A stretch of DNA of 64,000 nucleotides. Origin: Molanna angustata (Eukaryota; Arthropoda; Insecta; Trichoptera; Molannidae). Shown one piece after another: positions 30,614 to 40,505 of this stretch. Positions within the stretch are counted from its first letter, which is position 1; each line of letters begins with the position of its first letter. A program made the translations under genes and the position numbers. The stretch spans positions 14,826,716 to 14,890,715 of the forward strand of contig OY754981.1 of NCBI GenBank assembly GCA_963576475.1, read 5' to 3'. The notes below the pieces were generated by a model, which ran no database searches, was not told where the DNA came from, and saw only the letters and a program-made list of their open reading frames with translations.

Positions 30614-31702
30614 TACCATGATTTAAGTATAGTTTTTTCAAGTAAAAACGAATCGGTTGATTTAATCACAATCACGTATAGGTAAATACGTGCAATCGAT
30701 TTGGACCCCAATACTTAACGTTATTATACATAATGTCAGTTAATTCAGGTTTTGAATTGTCTATGTACTCGTACCTATGTATATTATAGGCTGTCTTTCA
30801 TTTTATGGCATGGTATATGATAAGGAATGGAAATAGTGTGACTACGGCACGGTGTAATCATGTAATGACACCGTGTCATGGAGTGTGGCAGGGCTGGGTA
30901 GTGGTATAGTGGTAGGTATATAGTGGCATAGAATACACTAACTAGCAGTTGTGGGTAGTTCGGTGCTCGCCACAGTATTGATCCCTCATCATCAGCTACC
31001 AGTTGAACTCGATGAGCTAAATACAATTATTATTACCAGAACGGTCTTCAAGAAAAACAGACGAACGAGTACAATCGATAGTTCCTTCTTGGAAATAAGA
31101 ACCGCCCCGAAAACATTCTATATAAAAATTGCACTAGGTATTTAGAAACTTTAATGTTCAAAAGCTTTCACACCATATTATTTCCAGTTTGTAGTAATAA
31201 TTATTCATTATCATACCTACTATGGGTAATATGTAGGTACATACAGCGAATATCCAGCTCTAATCAATTTGATCCATAGAAAAATATATAAGTGCCACCC
31301 CTCACTGCTTCTCCAACAAAAAATTAAATAAAATGATTGAAGAAGTTTTTTATTGTACCTAATAATAAAATAATATTTTTCTCATATATGAGAAAATATA
31401 TAAATCGATTAAAAATAATAATAAAATAATAATAGTACAATCAACTTAGTCATATACATAAATGGTGTAATCAATTTTGTCATAAACATTTAAACAAAAA
31501 GTAAAAAAGTTAGTAAACTAAATTTACAACCTAACTGTCGAATGTACTATTCTGTATCAACTGTCGAATGTATTTCATATAAATGTCCAATGTATTATCC
31601 TAACTATATTCCTACACCTTATTTTTACAATATTATTGCAACTATGACATAAAACTCTAAATTAATGACAACTTTTTGCTTAGAATATATTAGAATATAT
31701 TT
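30614..31702. other. no feature recognised
   Basis: AT-rich intergenic DNA; a GTGGTATAGTGGTAGGTATATAGTGG-like low-complexity patch occurs near 30900. Confidence 0.4.
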
Positions 31703-31710
31703 ACCATGAA

Positions 31711-31869
31711 CAAGGGCGTCGCCAGCCCAAGTCCCAGGGGGGGGGGGGCAATTTAACCCATTCATAGGCTATTCTCCGTATGCCCCATATTATGGAGGAT
31801 GAGAAAAATATGAATTGTTAAATTTTTTTTAATCTCTAGGGGGGGCCCCTGCCCTTGGCGACGCCTTTG
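31711..31869. mobile_element. hAT-type MITE, 159 bp
   Basis: Ends CAAGGGCGTCGCCA and CAAAGGCGTCGCCA (inverted, 13 of 14) with perfect 8-bp duplicates ACCATGAA at 31703-31710 and 31870-31877. G-rich sub-ends pair with each other (run of G at 31738-31749; GGGGGGCCCC near 31840). Confidence 0.9.
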
Positions 31870-31877
31870 ACCATGAA

Positions 31878-32489
31878 GGTATGATACTAATATTTACTAT
31901 GAAAATTTTTTTAGTTTAAAACTCCGCTTCGTAACACAAGTGTTTCTTTATACGAAGAGTTTAATAGAGAAATTTATGTTAATTACTATATTATTGAATT
32001 AACTGTTTAGGTATATAAGAATTTTGAAATAAATAAAAATTAAAAAAAAATTATGTATATTTTCTTACAAATTGAATAAAATTACGAAATAATGTGACCG
32101 AGTTCATCGTTCGTTCCAAGTAAACATAGGTAATATTATGATTTGTAAGTCACTGCTTAAATTATTCCTTCTTAAAACTATGTTGGTAGAATAGCTCAAA
32201 TTAGTAACGAATGTGAAGTAGTTTTTAAAATCAATATCTCCTTGATAAAGGTAAGTACCTATCAAGAGTAGGTATAGTTATGGTTGTACATTTCCTAAAC
32301 TAAGCGGTAAAGTTTGGATTCAGAACCATTTTAGGAATTTAGTACGTAAGTTTATGCTCTATGTATGACTATTTGTCTTTTTATAGCGTAATACGTACTA
32401 TGTTTGATAATATACATTATGACGCAGAAACTAGTCATTCGATCTGAAATAAAATTACAATTCTCACATTTGTGTACCTAACACACGGA
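31878..32489. other. no feature recognised
   Basis: AT-rich intergenic DNA with no recognised element. Confidence 0.4.
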
Positions 32490-32585
32490 ATGGGACACTT
32501 GGCTGCGGCCACTTGGGTGCGGGACACTTGGGTGCGGGACACTTGGCTGCGAAACACTTGGCCGCGGCGGACACTTGCCTAACAC
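32490..32585. repeat. short GC-rich tandem repeat
   Basis: About five degenerate copies of a 16-18 bp unit GGGACACTTGGCTGCG. Markedly GC-richer than its surroundings. Confidence 0.8.
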
Positions 32586-32811
32586 AAAGGTATTTTCTTA
32601 TAATATCTATATTATAAAGCAATATAGATATTGTGAGAAAACTGGTTGCATGCTGGTATGGTTGTATGTACCTAGGTACGTTATGAGCTCCCAAAGCGAC
32701 GATCCGATTGCAATGAAACTTTAAGGAATTGTTTAGGGTTTATCCGGGACGGTTCTGGATTTAAACATTTGGAAAAGTCTTCTTCTTCTCGAAGAAAAAT
32801 TGTGGCACAGT

Positions 32812-32992
32812 TGGTAAGCGGTTTGGTTTCTGTGCGGGCGTCTTGCAGAGGAGAAATTGATTTAAATTAATTTCTCCCGCAAATATTGCTTTTCTGGACT
32901 GGAAACACAGGTTAGTCGGAAAAAATTCCGTATGGCAAAAAACTCGCCACTTGCGCAGGGTGCAAGGAAGTGTTTATTATTAATATTATTAA
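32812..32992 (+). mobile_element. SINE family 1 with its head but lacking the B box
   Basis: Retains GTGGCACAGTTGGTAAGCGG (A box region) and the whole body through GGGTGCAAGGAAGTGTTTAT with TTATTATTAA tail. Between GCGGGCGTC and GCAGAGGAG the B box GGGTTCGATTCCC present in other copies is deleted, so pol III initiation should be impaired. Confidence 0.8.
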
Positions 32993-33344
32993 AAATTAAA
33001 AAATAAAACATCGCCACCTAAGAAAATAAAATCATACTAAGAAGAATTATTGAAAAACAAAATATGTCATCTTAATATGGTTTTGGTTCTTATTCTTCAT
33101 CGAGTATATATATTAGGTCATTTGACCTATGGAGGTGGAGTATCCTCAGAGAAGGAGGTGTTCCGGGTTGCCTTATATTGATGGGTGTGTCTTTACAATT
33201 TTACTGTTGTCCATGAGTTTGTAATGGACTCTTTAGAAGCGAACTCTGAACTGAACTTTTTTAATATCTCTCAAAGGAGTTTATAGAAAAAGATCGACAT
33301 AGGAATACGAATATAAATGTCATGTTACTTTTTCTCTAGAGGGA

Positions 33345-33590
33345 TGGAAGATTCAGGAGGAACTGAAGGAAGGTAGGAGGCACTGAAGGGACGGGAGGTA
33401 CTGAAGGGAGGGAGGAGGCACTGAAGGGACGGGAGGTACTGAAGGGAGGGAGGAGGCACTGAAGGGACGGGAGGTACTGAAGGGTCTAAAGGTACTGAAA
33501 GTTTTAAGGGGTGGAAGAAACTCACGAGAAGTAGAAGGCACTGAAGTGACGGGTGGGATTGTAGGGACGGAAGGGACTCAAGGGATCGTT
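33345..33590. repeat. purine-rich minisatellite, 38-bp unit
   Basis: Three near-perfect copies starting at 33376, 33414 and 33452 (GGAGGCACTGAAGGGACGGG), embedded in older degenerate copies of a CTGAAGGGA motif. A similar pyrimidine version (CCTTTCGCCCCTTCAGTCCC) is seen at 107-130. Confidence 0.85.
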
Positions 33591-33909
33591 TTTATTTATA
33601 CGGGAAATATGTAGATTGCCAGGTTTCGCTAGTACCTACTTAAGTTAAACACTAAGATCACGCACAATGTGCTAAAAATATTTTTAAGTGATCTTACAAT
33701 CCAAATATTTATTTATTGTTGTAAAATAAAACAATATTGTTTTATATTTACGTGTTTCGACATAGATATGTTATATTCCTTAAAATGATATGTACCCAAA
33801 TAAATAGGTAAGTGTATTTTGTTGAACTTCACAGAGAAAAAAAAGTTTTCTTCAGTCAAAGAAATTTGTCTACCAAAATTGAAGAAAACTGATTTTCTAA
33901 ACTCTAAAC

Positions 33910-34451
33910 CAGAGGATCCCAATTTTTTTTTCCTGTAGAACCCTTTCAATTTTTTACCGCTTTCGGTGGAACCCCTGCTGCTAGATTTCTACCATATTCT
34001 CAAAAGTCGTTAAAATGTGAATATTAATTAGATCTAACGATGGAAATTTGCGTCGCGGCTGAGTTCTAACACTATTTTTTCGCGCTATCTGTTAGGATTG
34101 CATGTGAACCGTAGCTCCTGAAAAAAATAACCAAACCAAAAAAATCTGAAAATGAGAAACTTAAAGCTTCAAAATGCATTTTTCAAGGTCTCAATACGAC
34201 AATTTTTCAGCGAGAAATGTTAAAAAAATGCCTGTTAAAAATTACCAAAAAATTGCAATTTTTACTGATCCCTTATTTTTTTTGAGTAGTGCCTACATTG
34301 ATTGGTAAAGTTTTGTTGTTTACTATCGAAATCAGATAAATTTTCGTGGACCCACATTAACAACTTCTTATTTTTTTCACGCCTATGTAGACCCCCGGCA
34401 GGTCTCTCATGGACCCCTCGGGGTCCATCTGGACCACTTTGGGAATCACTG
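33910..34451. mobile_element. non-autonomous hAT-type element, 542 bp
   Basis: Ends CAGAGGATCCCAA and CAGTGATTCCCAA (inverted) with 8-bp duplicates CTCTAAAC (33902-33909) and CTCTAAAT (34452-34459), one mismatch. Non-coding. Its right duplicate abuts the 5' side of the LINE. Confidence 0.75.
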
Positions 34452-34681
34452 CTCTAAATGGCATTAACTTAAAACACTTCAATTGAGAAAGTAAAATGAT
34501 TTGTTTTTCCTTCAGTTGTTAATAATATCTTGTATGGTGAAGACGTGTTATGAGCAGTGCTTTTTTTAATTTGCAACAATAACATTTAAGTGTAAACAAT
34601 TTGTGTATTGGGGTGACCATAAACTTATTTTTTAACTTATTTTCTTTTTTAATAATTTTTAATTTGTGAACATTACCCAAA

Positions 34682-35467
34682 ATGCCTCAAAATCCTGTGC
34701 AAACTAGAGCTAAAGCTATGGAATCTGATGATCAGTATGATCGAATTATGAAATACTTGGATAAAAAATTGAATGAAATGAAACAACAAGTCTTTGAGAA
34801 GATTGAGTTTGAAATCTCTACTATTAAAAAGAATCTTGAAACTGAGCTGAGTGAAGTCATAAAAAACATTGAATTTATTAGCAAACAGTATGATGAAATG
34901 ACTAACAATATGACTCAGATCTTGGATTTAAAAAAAAATGTAGATCACCTGGAGAACGAAAACTTGATGAAAGATCTAAAAATAAATAGACTAGAAATCC
35001 AACTTGCTGATCTTGAACAATGTATAATTAGTGAAAAGTGTGTTGAAATATCTGGCCTCGATGCACTGCCTGAGGAGCTCCCCTTGAAGACGGTTATTAG
35101 GTCATTAGATGTGCTTGACATTGAAATCGACCCTGATACTGTCGATAGTGTATTTGTGTACCCAGACAGATCAAAGGAAAAAAAGAAAGTTAAAAAAATT
35201 ATGTTACGATTCAAGACGGATGAAGCTCAACAAGAGTTGTTAAGTGCTCGTAAGAAGGCAAGAGAGAGCAATACTTCAGTTTTTATTGGGGAGGTGATTA
35301 CACCTTACTATAAAGAGCTTCTGTGGAAAACTAAACAATGGGCGAAAGAGATGAATTACAAATATGTTTGGTTCAAGCGCAACAAGATTTTCATTCGTAA
35401 AAACTCCGAAAATGAATCGAGGATCAGTGTGATAAAATGTCTAAATGATCTAAAGAAACTCATATAA
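34682..35467 (+). CDS. LINE ORF1, coiled coil plus FP25K-like C-terminal domain
   Basis: 261 residues. Residues 15-110 are Lys/Glu/Leu/Ile-rich with heptad character (KKLNEMKQQVFEKIEFEIS), a probable trimerising coiled coil. Residues 120-261 (VEISGLDALPEELPL, IMLRFKTDEAQQELLSARKK, YVWFKRNKIFIRKNS) resemble the RNA-binding domain shared by many insect LINE ORF1 proteins and the baculovirus FP25K family. Function by family: binds element RNA and acts as chaperone. The start is the first ATG after the 5' UTR; ORF2 follows after 40 bases. No zinc knuckles are visible. Confidence 0.85.
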   Translation: MPQNPVQTRAKAMESDDQYDRIMKYLDKKLNEMKQQVFEKIEFEISTIKKNLETELSEVIKNIEFISKQYDEMTNNMTQILDLKKNVDHLENENLMKDLKINRLEIQLADLEQCIISEKCVEISGLDALPEELPLKTVIRSLDVLDIEIDPDTVDSVFVYPDRSKEKKKVKKIMLRFKTDEAQQELLSARKKARESNTSVFIGEVITPYYKELLWKTKQWAKEMNYKYVWFKRNKIFIRKNSENESRISVIKCLNDLKKLI

Positions 35468-35507
35468 CTCAAGAGTAATGTGATAACAGGGAATAGAAAT
35501 TGAAAAA

Positions 35508-37568
35508 ATGAATGACTTTATTACAACAGATCTGGATAATGATGTATTGTCATCTACCATAAGTAATCCTCATACCTGTTTTGAAATGTTGAAAAATGCA
35601 AATATCTCAATAATTTGTTTGAATATTCGTTCTATTCAAAAAAACTTTGACCAATTTTGTGTTCTTTTGGGTGCTGTTGACTATTTGTTTGATGTTATAA
35701 TTCTGACTGAATGTTGGCTTCGAGATGGAAATAATTTACCATCTCTCCCGAACTACAAAGTCTACCAGACTGTAAATAATAAATTACAAAATGATGGAGT
35801 AGTTGTCTTTATTAAACAATGCATTGCAGCTGAAGTATCAGAAGTGACTATTTATGGGGCAAACTGCTTGCAGATAGATTTGCCAGATGACTTAAGATTT
35901 TTTGCAATTTACAGATCTCCATCACAGCATTCAGTTTTTGAATTCTTATGTTCCTTAAATGGTCTTCTACAGACTAGTTCCAAAGAACTAAATTTAGGAA
36001 TAATTGGTGATGTAAATATCAATGTTCTGGATCATGACAATGTCAATACTCAAGAATATCTATCCCTAATCGCTTTGCATAAGCTGAAAGTTATAATCAA
36101 TGATGCAACTAGGATTACTAATCTCTCAGAATCATGTATTGACCACATTATGTTAAGATCTAGATATAATCATTCTGGCTTTATATACCAGACTAGCATC
36201 ACTGACCATTATGCGGTTATACTGAAATTGGAATCTTCTAAAATTTCTAAACATATACCAATTAAAAATAAACAGACCTTACAAATCGATGAAACGAGAC
36301 TGACTAATAGTTTGAGTCTTGAGACGTGGCTACCAATCCTAGTAACTGATGAAGTGAATGAGGCTACAGACAATTTCATAAACTTGCTTCAGAAACACCT
36401 AAAGGAATGTTCCATTACTAATATTTCTAAACCTAAAATAAAAAAACTTACTCCCTGGATAACTGCAGGTGTTATCAACTGCCTAAAAAAACGTGACAGC
36501 CTGCATTTGAAAAGTAAGAAATCTCCAAATGATATTCAACTGTTCAACTATTACAAGCGCTACAGGAACTGGTGCGTTAGGATTGTCAGGACCACTCGAC
36601 ATTCATATTACAAAACTAAATTTGACAATGTTGGAGATAATATTAAGCAAAAATGGTCTATTATCAAAGAAGCTGTCAATTTGAAGCCAAAATCGCAACC
36701 TCTTACCTCGTTAAAAATAAACAATGACTTAGTGGAAGTGTCTAAAAACTATGAGATAGCCACAAACTATGTTAATAGCTTTTTTAGTAATGTGGGGATC
36801 AAATTTGCTGACAGCCTTATAAAATCAATTGGTAAATGTGAAAGTGATTTGACTCATGAGTTCAGGCCATCTAAGATTGTAAATTCTGTATTTTCTTTTG
36901 AAAAAGTTAGTGTGCTTGATGTTACTAAGACAATCAATCTATTAAGTTCTGGATATTCCAGTGGGGTTGATCATTTAACTTCATCTCTGTTCAAGCAAAA
37001 TTATACAGCTTTGGCTGTGCCCCTCACACATATAATCAACCTCAGTTTTGAATCTGGCAAATTCCCTTCACATTGCAAAAAGGCTAAAGTTATACCATTA
37101 TACAAGGGAGGTGATAAATATGACGTGAACAACTATAGACCAATAGCATTACTCAATATAGTGTCTAAAATTATTGAAAAACTTGTTAAAACACAGATTA
37201 TGACATACTTAGAAAAAAATAATATTTTATCTGATAATCAATATGGCTTTCGTGAGGGAAAAAGTACTTGTGATGCATTGCTCGGTGTTCTCAAATCTAT
37301 AACTAAAAATCTTGATATTGGCAATAAATGTCTGGCTGTGTTCTTAGATCTGGCCAAAGCTTTTGACACTGTGTCACACGGTTTGCTTCTTAAGAAACTT
37401 GAAGCTTTGGGGATCAAAAGAGAACCACTATTGTGGTTTGAAAGTTATTTAAAAGACAGAACACAGTTAGTTGAGGTCCAGGGTTACAGAAGCACTTTTA
37501 AAGAGATAAATTATGGAGTTCCCCAGGGAAGTGTGCTTGGTCCTGTATTATTCCTGGTATTACATTAA
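35508..37568 (+). CDS. LINE ORF2, endonuclease and N-terminal reverse transcriptase part
   Basis: 686 residues. The endonuclease of the exonuclease-endonuclease-phosphatase fold runs over about 30-245: LNIRSIQKN, TECWL, IYRSPS, GDVNINVL, CIDHIM and ITDHYAV include the expected catalytic Asn, Glu, Asp and His positions. Reverse transcriptase motifs follow: KVIPLYKGGDKYDVNNYRPI, QYGFREGKSTCDAL, AVFLDLAKAFDTVSH and GVPQGSVLGP. The frame ends abruptly after LGPVLFL because of a one-base shift near 37560; the rest of the protein continues in the next frame. It nicks target DNA and copies the element RNA. Confidence 0.92.
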   Translation: MNDFITTDLDNDVLSSTISNPHTCFEMLKNANISIICLNIRSIQKNFDQFCVLLGAVDYLFDVIILTECWLRDGNNLPSLPNYKVYQTVNNKLQNDGVVVFIKQCIAAEVSEVTIYGANCLQIDLPDDLRFFAIYRSPSQHSVFEFLCSLNGLLQTSSKELNLGIIGDVNINVLDHDNVNTQEYLSLIALHKLKVIINDATRITNLSESCIDHIMLRSRYNHSGFIYQTSITDHYAVILKLESSKISKHIPIKNKQTLQIDETRLTNSLSLETWLPILVTDEVNEATDNFINLLQKHLKECSITNISKPKIKKLTPWITAGVINCLKKRDSLHLKSKKSPNDIQLFNYYKRYRNWCVRIVRTTRHSYYKTKFDNVGDNIKQKWSIIKEAVNLKPKSQPLTSLKINNDLVEVSKNYEIATNYVNSFFSNVGIKFADSLIKSIGKCESDLTHEFRPSKIVNSVFSFEKVSVLDVTKTINLLSSGYSSGVDHLTSSLFKQNYTALAVPLTHIINLSFESGKFPSHCKKAKVIPLYKGGDKYDVNNYRPIALLNIVSKIIEKLVKTQIMTYLEKNNILSDNQYGFREGKSTCDALLGVLKSITKNLDIGNKCLAVFLDLAKAFDTVSHGLLLKKLEALGIKREPLLWFESYLKDRTQLVEVQGYRSTFKEINYGVPQGSVLGPVLFLVLH

Positions 37569-38481
37569 TGATTTTTGTGGTCTGAATATCAGTGGTGAAA
37601 TAATCACTTTTGCTGATGACACTGTACTGATTTTTCATGCCCCTACTTGGGATCAGACATTCAGCACATGCAATAAAGACTTGCTTAGGGTGAAGAAATG
37701 GCTGGATTCAAACCTACTAACTCTGAACATAAAAAAAACTAAATTTGTAACTTTCAGTATTTCTAATAGAGGGGTGCCTTCAGCAGAATATTCTCTTAAG
37801 ATTCATAATTGTAAAGATTTTTCTGTCTGCAAATGTGATATTATTGAAAATGTGGATTCTATATGTTATTTGGGATGTACGTTAGATAGATTTCTAAGGT
37901 GGGATGTACATATTAATAATTTATCAAAAAAGTTACGGATACTAACATATATTTTTAGAGAATTAAGACATATAATTGGTATTAATGAGCTTCAATCTGT
38001 GTATTATTCCTTAATTCAATCAATAATTTCTTATAACATATGCTGTTGGGGAGCGTGTTCAAAAACTGCTCTTGCTCCACTTTGTATAGTCCAAAAAACT
38101 TTTTTGAAAATTATGTATAAAAAGAATTTTCGCTATCCCACTGAAAAACTGTATAAAGAGACAGGTATATTCAGCCCTAGACAACTGTTTATCATGCAAG
38201 CGTTGTGCAAGTTTTTCCTAAATAAAGATACAGCTGCGAGATCACAACAAAATAGATTGACTAGAGGCAGTGTCTCTTTCAATTTCCGGCCAGACAGAAT
38301 GAATACATTATTTGGTCAGAGAAATTATTTTTACGTAGCACCTATAATATTTAATGATCTTCCAATTTCAATTAAATCAATAAAAACAATTATAATTTTC
38401 AAAAAACAGGTAAAATCCTATATTATCTCAAATTGTGTAAATATGCTTAATATATTCAACAGTGTTCATATTATCAAATAA
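37513..38481 (+). CDS. LINE ORF2, remaining reverse transcriptase and C-terminus
   Basis: Continues ORF2 in the +1 frame from about 37563, directly after the shift: YINDF, then the catalytic FADDTVLI motif at 37609, then WLDSNLLTLNIKKTK and the thumb/C-terminal region ending near FGQRNYFYVAPIIFNDLP. The overlap 37513-37568 with the upstream frame is only formal. As no slippery heptamer or pseudoknot is apparent, I read this as an inactivating one-base insertion rather than programmed frameshifting. Confidence 0.92.
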   Translation: MEFPREVCLVLYYSWYYINDFCGLNISGEIITFADDTVLIFHAPTWDQTFSTCNKDLLRVKKWLDSNLLTLNIKKTKFVTFSISNRGVPSAEYSLKIHNCKDFSVCKCDIIENVDSICYLGCTLDRFLRWDVHINNLSKKLRILTYIFRELRHIIGINELQSVYYSLIQSIISYNICCWGACSKTALAPLCIVQKTFLKIMYKKNFRYPTEKLYKETGIFSPRQLFIMQALCKFFLNKDTAARSQQNRLTRGSVSFNFRPDRMNTLFGQRNYFYVAPIIFNDLPISIKSIKTIIIFKKQVKSYIISNCVNMLNIFNSVHIIK

Positions 38482-38886
38482 TTTACCCACTAATTTATTC
38501 AGAATGTATGGTCACACTAATACTTTGTATAAATACTTGTAAATGTGGTATATAGTGAGTCTAGAGTTATGATGTATATAATTATTGTTGCAGTTATCGT
38601 CACAGGTACCCAACTGTACTTAACTGTAGCTTAGTATATATTATGGCTCTGGATTCATTGTGTATATTATTTTTTTTTTTTTTGTATTTTATTAATTTAT
38701 GTTTCATTTTCTTATGGTTTAATATTTTTTCTATACTTTTATGTTGTGTTATATACTATTTTTAACTGTCTTTACTATTTATGTAAAATTATCGAACTCA
38801 ATACAGGCCAGCCCTAGTGAGGTCGATTATTATATATTATCATTGTGACATGTAAATGTAAAGATATATTAAATAAATAAATAAAA

Positions 38887-40470
38887 ATATATATAATTGA
38901 TATTTAACGTATCAATCGATATTTATTTAGTTCACGATCTTTATTTTGAAGCTATTTTTTCAATTCGACAATACAGATGTTATTGACGACCGCCTTCTTT
39001 TTGTGATAGTTTTGTAATGTTCAGATTGAAAGCTTTAAGAATGGGTTTCTTCATATTTGCCACTTTTTTACTTACAAGTTTGGTCATAAATAGCAAGTTG
39101 CGTGCGAAGTTGACGCACTAATAGTTTTCTTTAGTTTCATATTACTTCCGTATTGATTGACAAAAACTTTTACTCAATATTAATTCAAACGTATAATATC
39201 TCAATTGTTTTTTGTATGGTTTTTTTTTATATTTGTACGCTCATTGAAACGGAAGAAATTTTGAGATTAACGGATGCGGAAAGCAATGAAAAACTGTAAT
39301 GTTTAAAGATTCAAACGACATCTCAAGATTTAGCAAAGATGAAGCCATCTCACGAGGACCTAATGGTTGCATTGGTTGGAATGGTTGCTGGAATGAAAAA
39401 AATATGCGAGTTTTAGCTGTCAAACTATCCTCATTGAAAAAAGAAAAGATAAAGCCTCATTTTTGATGAATAAATAATGTTCGACTATCAACAGTCTCTT
39501 TTGTTTTTACTAAAAAGCATTCTATATATTGTGGATACGTAGGGTTACTCATTCGTATGACTACAAAAAATGAATAATAATCGTTGATGGTACAGAGTGA
39601 AGTCGTACAATAATACAAGTAAAAACAAATGATCAGATTTTCCAGTCGAGGGCTCCAATCCAGATCATAAACACTAAACACAGGAGTCATTTCTGAAATA
39701 CATATCCGTAAAGTACATAGGTACATAAATGAGATACACTGTTCTAGGTAACGCCAAAAGTCTATTTAAAGTCTACCAGCTTATAGTGACTTGTATAGTG
39801 ACACTTGAGGTGAAAACACAAAAATGCTATATTATTATTACTAGCAAATAAAACACTAGCAAAAAATATCTTTATCGCAGAAATTACAAATATCTGAGGA
39901 ATACATTTGTATGATAAAAAGCGCTGTGTTCCCTATTAAGTTGATACCTGGTAACTAACCTATTTGTATTGTATTTTTATAGAAACTTTCAAATTGAACA
40001 AAATGGTATAACGTAGTTATGGATTGATAGTGTTTTATCTATATAGGTACCTATGTACTTTGAAGAAGATCTTTTCTTTGCTAAAAGTTAATAATTACGA
40101 CAAAGAGAAAACACATTCTTTGATTCTATATTGAGTTATCATTTGGTTCATTGATGTATTAAATGTTTTAGTTACATGCAATCAAAGAATAATATTAGAT
40201 GCTATTTAGACAGGAAAATCAATTTATTTTCATATCAACGTATGTAAATTAGTATTTTTATTTAATCACAGTTAATTGTTAGATCATTTTACTCACACTA
40301 AAGATAGGTAAGTACTTATATATAATTTGCAATACTCATTCAGGAAGCAAATATCTATTATGTAAAGATTTGATTGTTTTTAATATCTATACCGATTCCT
40401 ACAAATAATAAACTGAAGAAAGTACATAATATCGTACAAATTGATATGTTTATCATTTATTATACACATA
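38887..40470. other. no feature recognised
   Basis: AT-rich intergenic DNA between two LINEs. No ORF, inverted-end element or repeat recognised. Confidence 0.45.
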
Positions 40471-40505
40471 TATTTTTCGTAAGTTCAGTATTTTCTATAT
40501 TAACG

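Larger units (their letters stand above)
34460..38886 (+). mobile_element. near full-length two-ORF LINE (CR1/Jockey-type)
   Basis: Non-LTR retrotransposon with a 5' UTR, ORF1 (34682-35467), a 40-base gap, ORF2 (35508-38481) and a 3' UTR ending in a TAAA repeat at 38868-38886. ORF2 has the endonuclease followed by reverse transcriptase. Except for a one-base frameshift in ORF2 it is intact, so the insertion is young. It begins immediately after an hAT element whose right target duplicate ends at 34459, so the 5' boundary is approximate. Clade assignment below CR1/Jockey level is not possible by eye. Confidence 0.9.

Noticed and set aside
34682..35467. Endogenous baculovirus fragment
   Set aside because: The FP25K-like region is the C-terminus of a LINE ORF1 followed in the correct order by ORF2 and a LINE tail; no other viral gene is present.
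37500..37580. Programmed frameshift in LINE ORF2
   Set aside because: No slippery heptamer or downstream structure is evident, and single-ORF2 LINEs of this type do not normally recode here.
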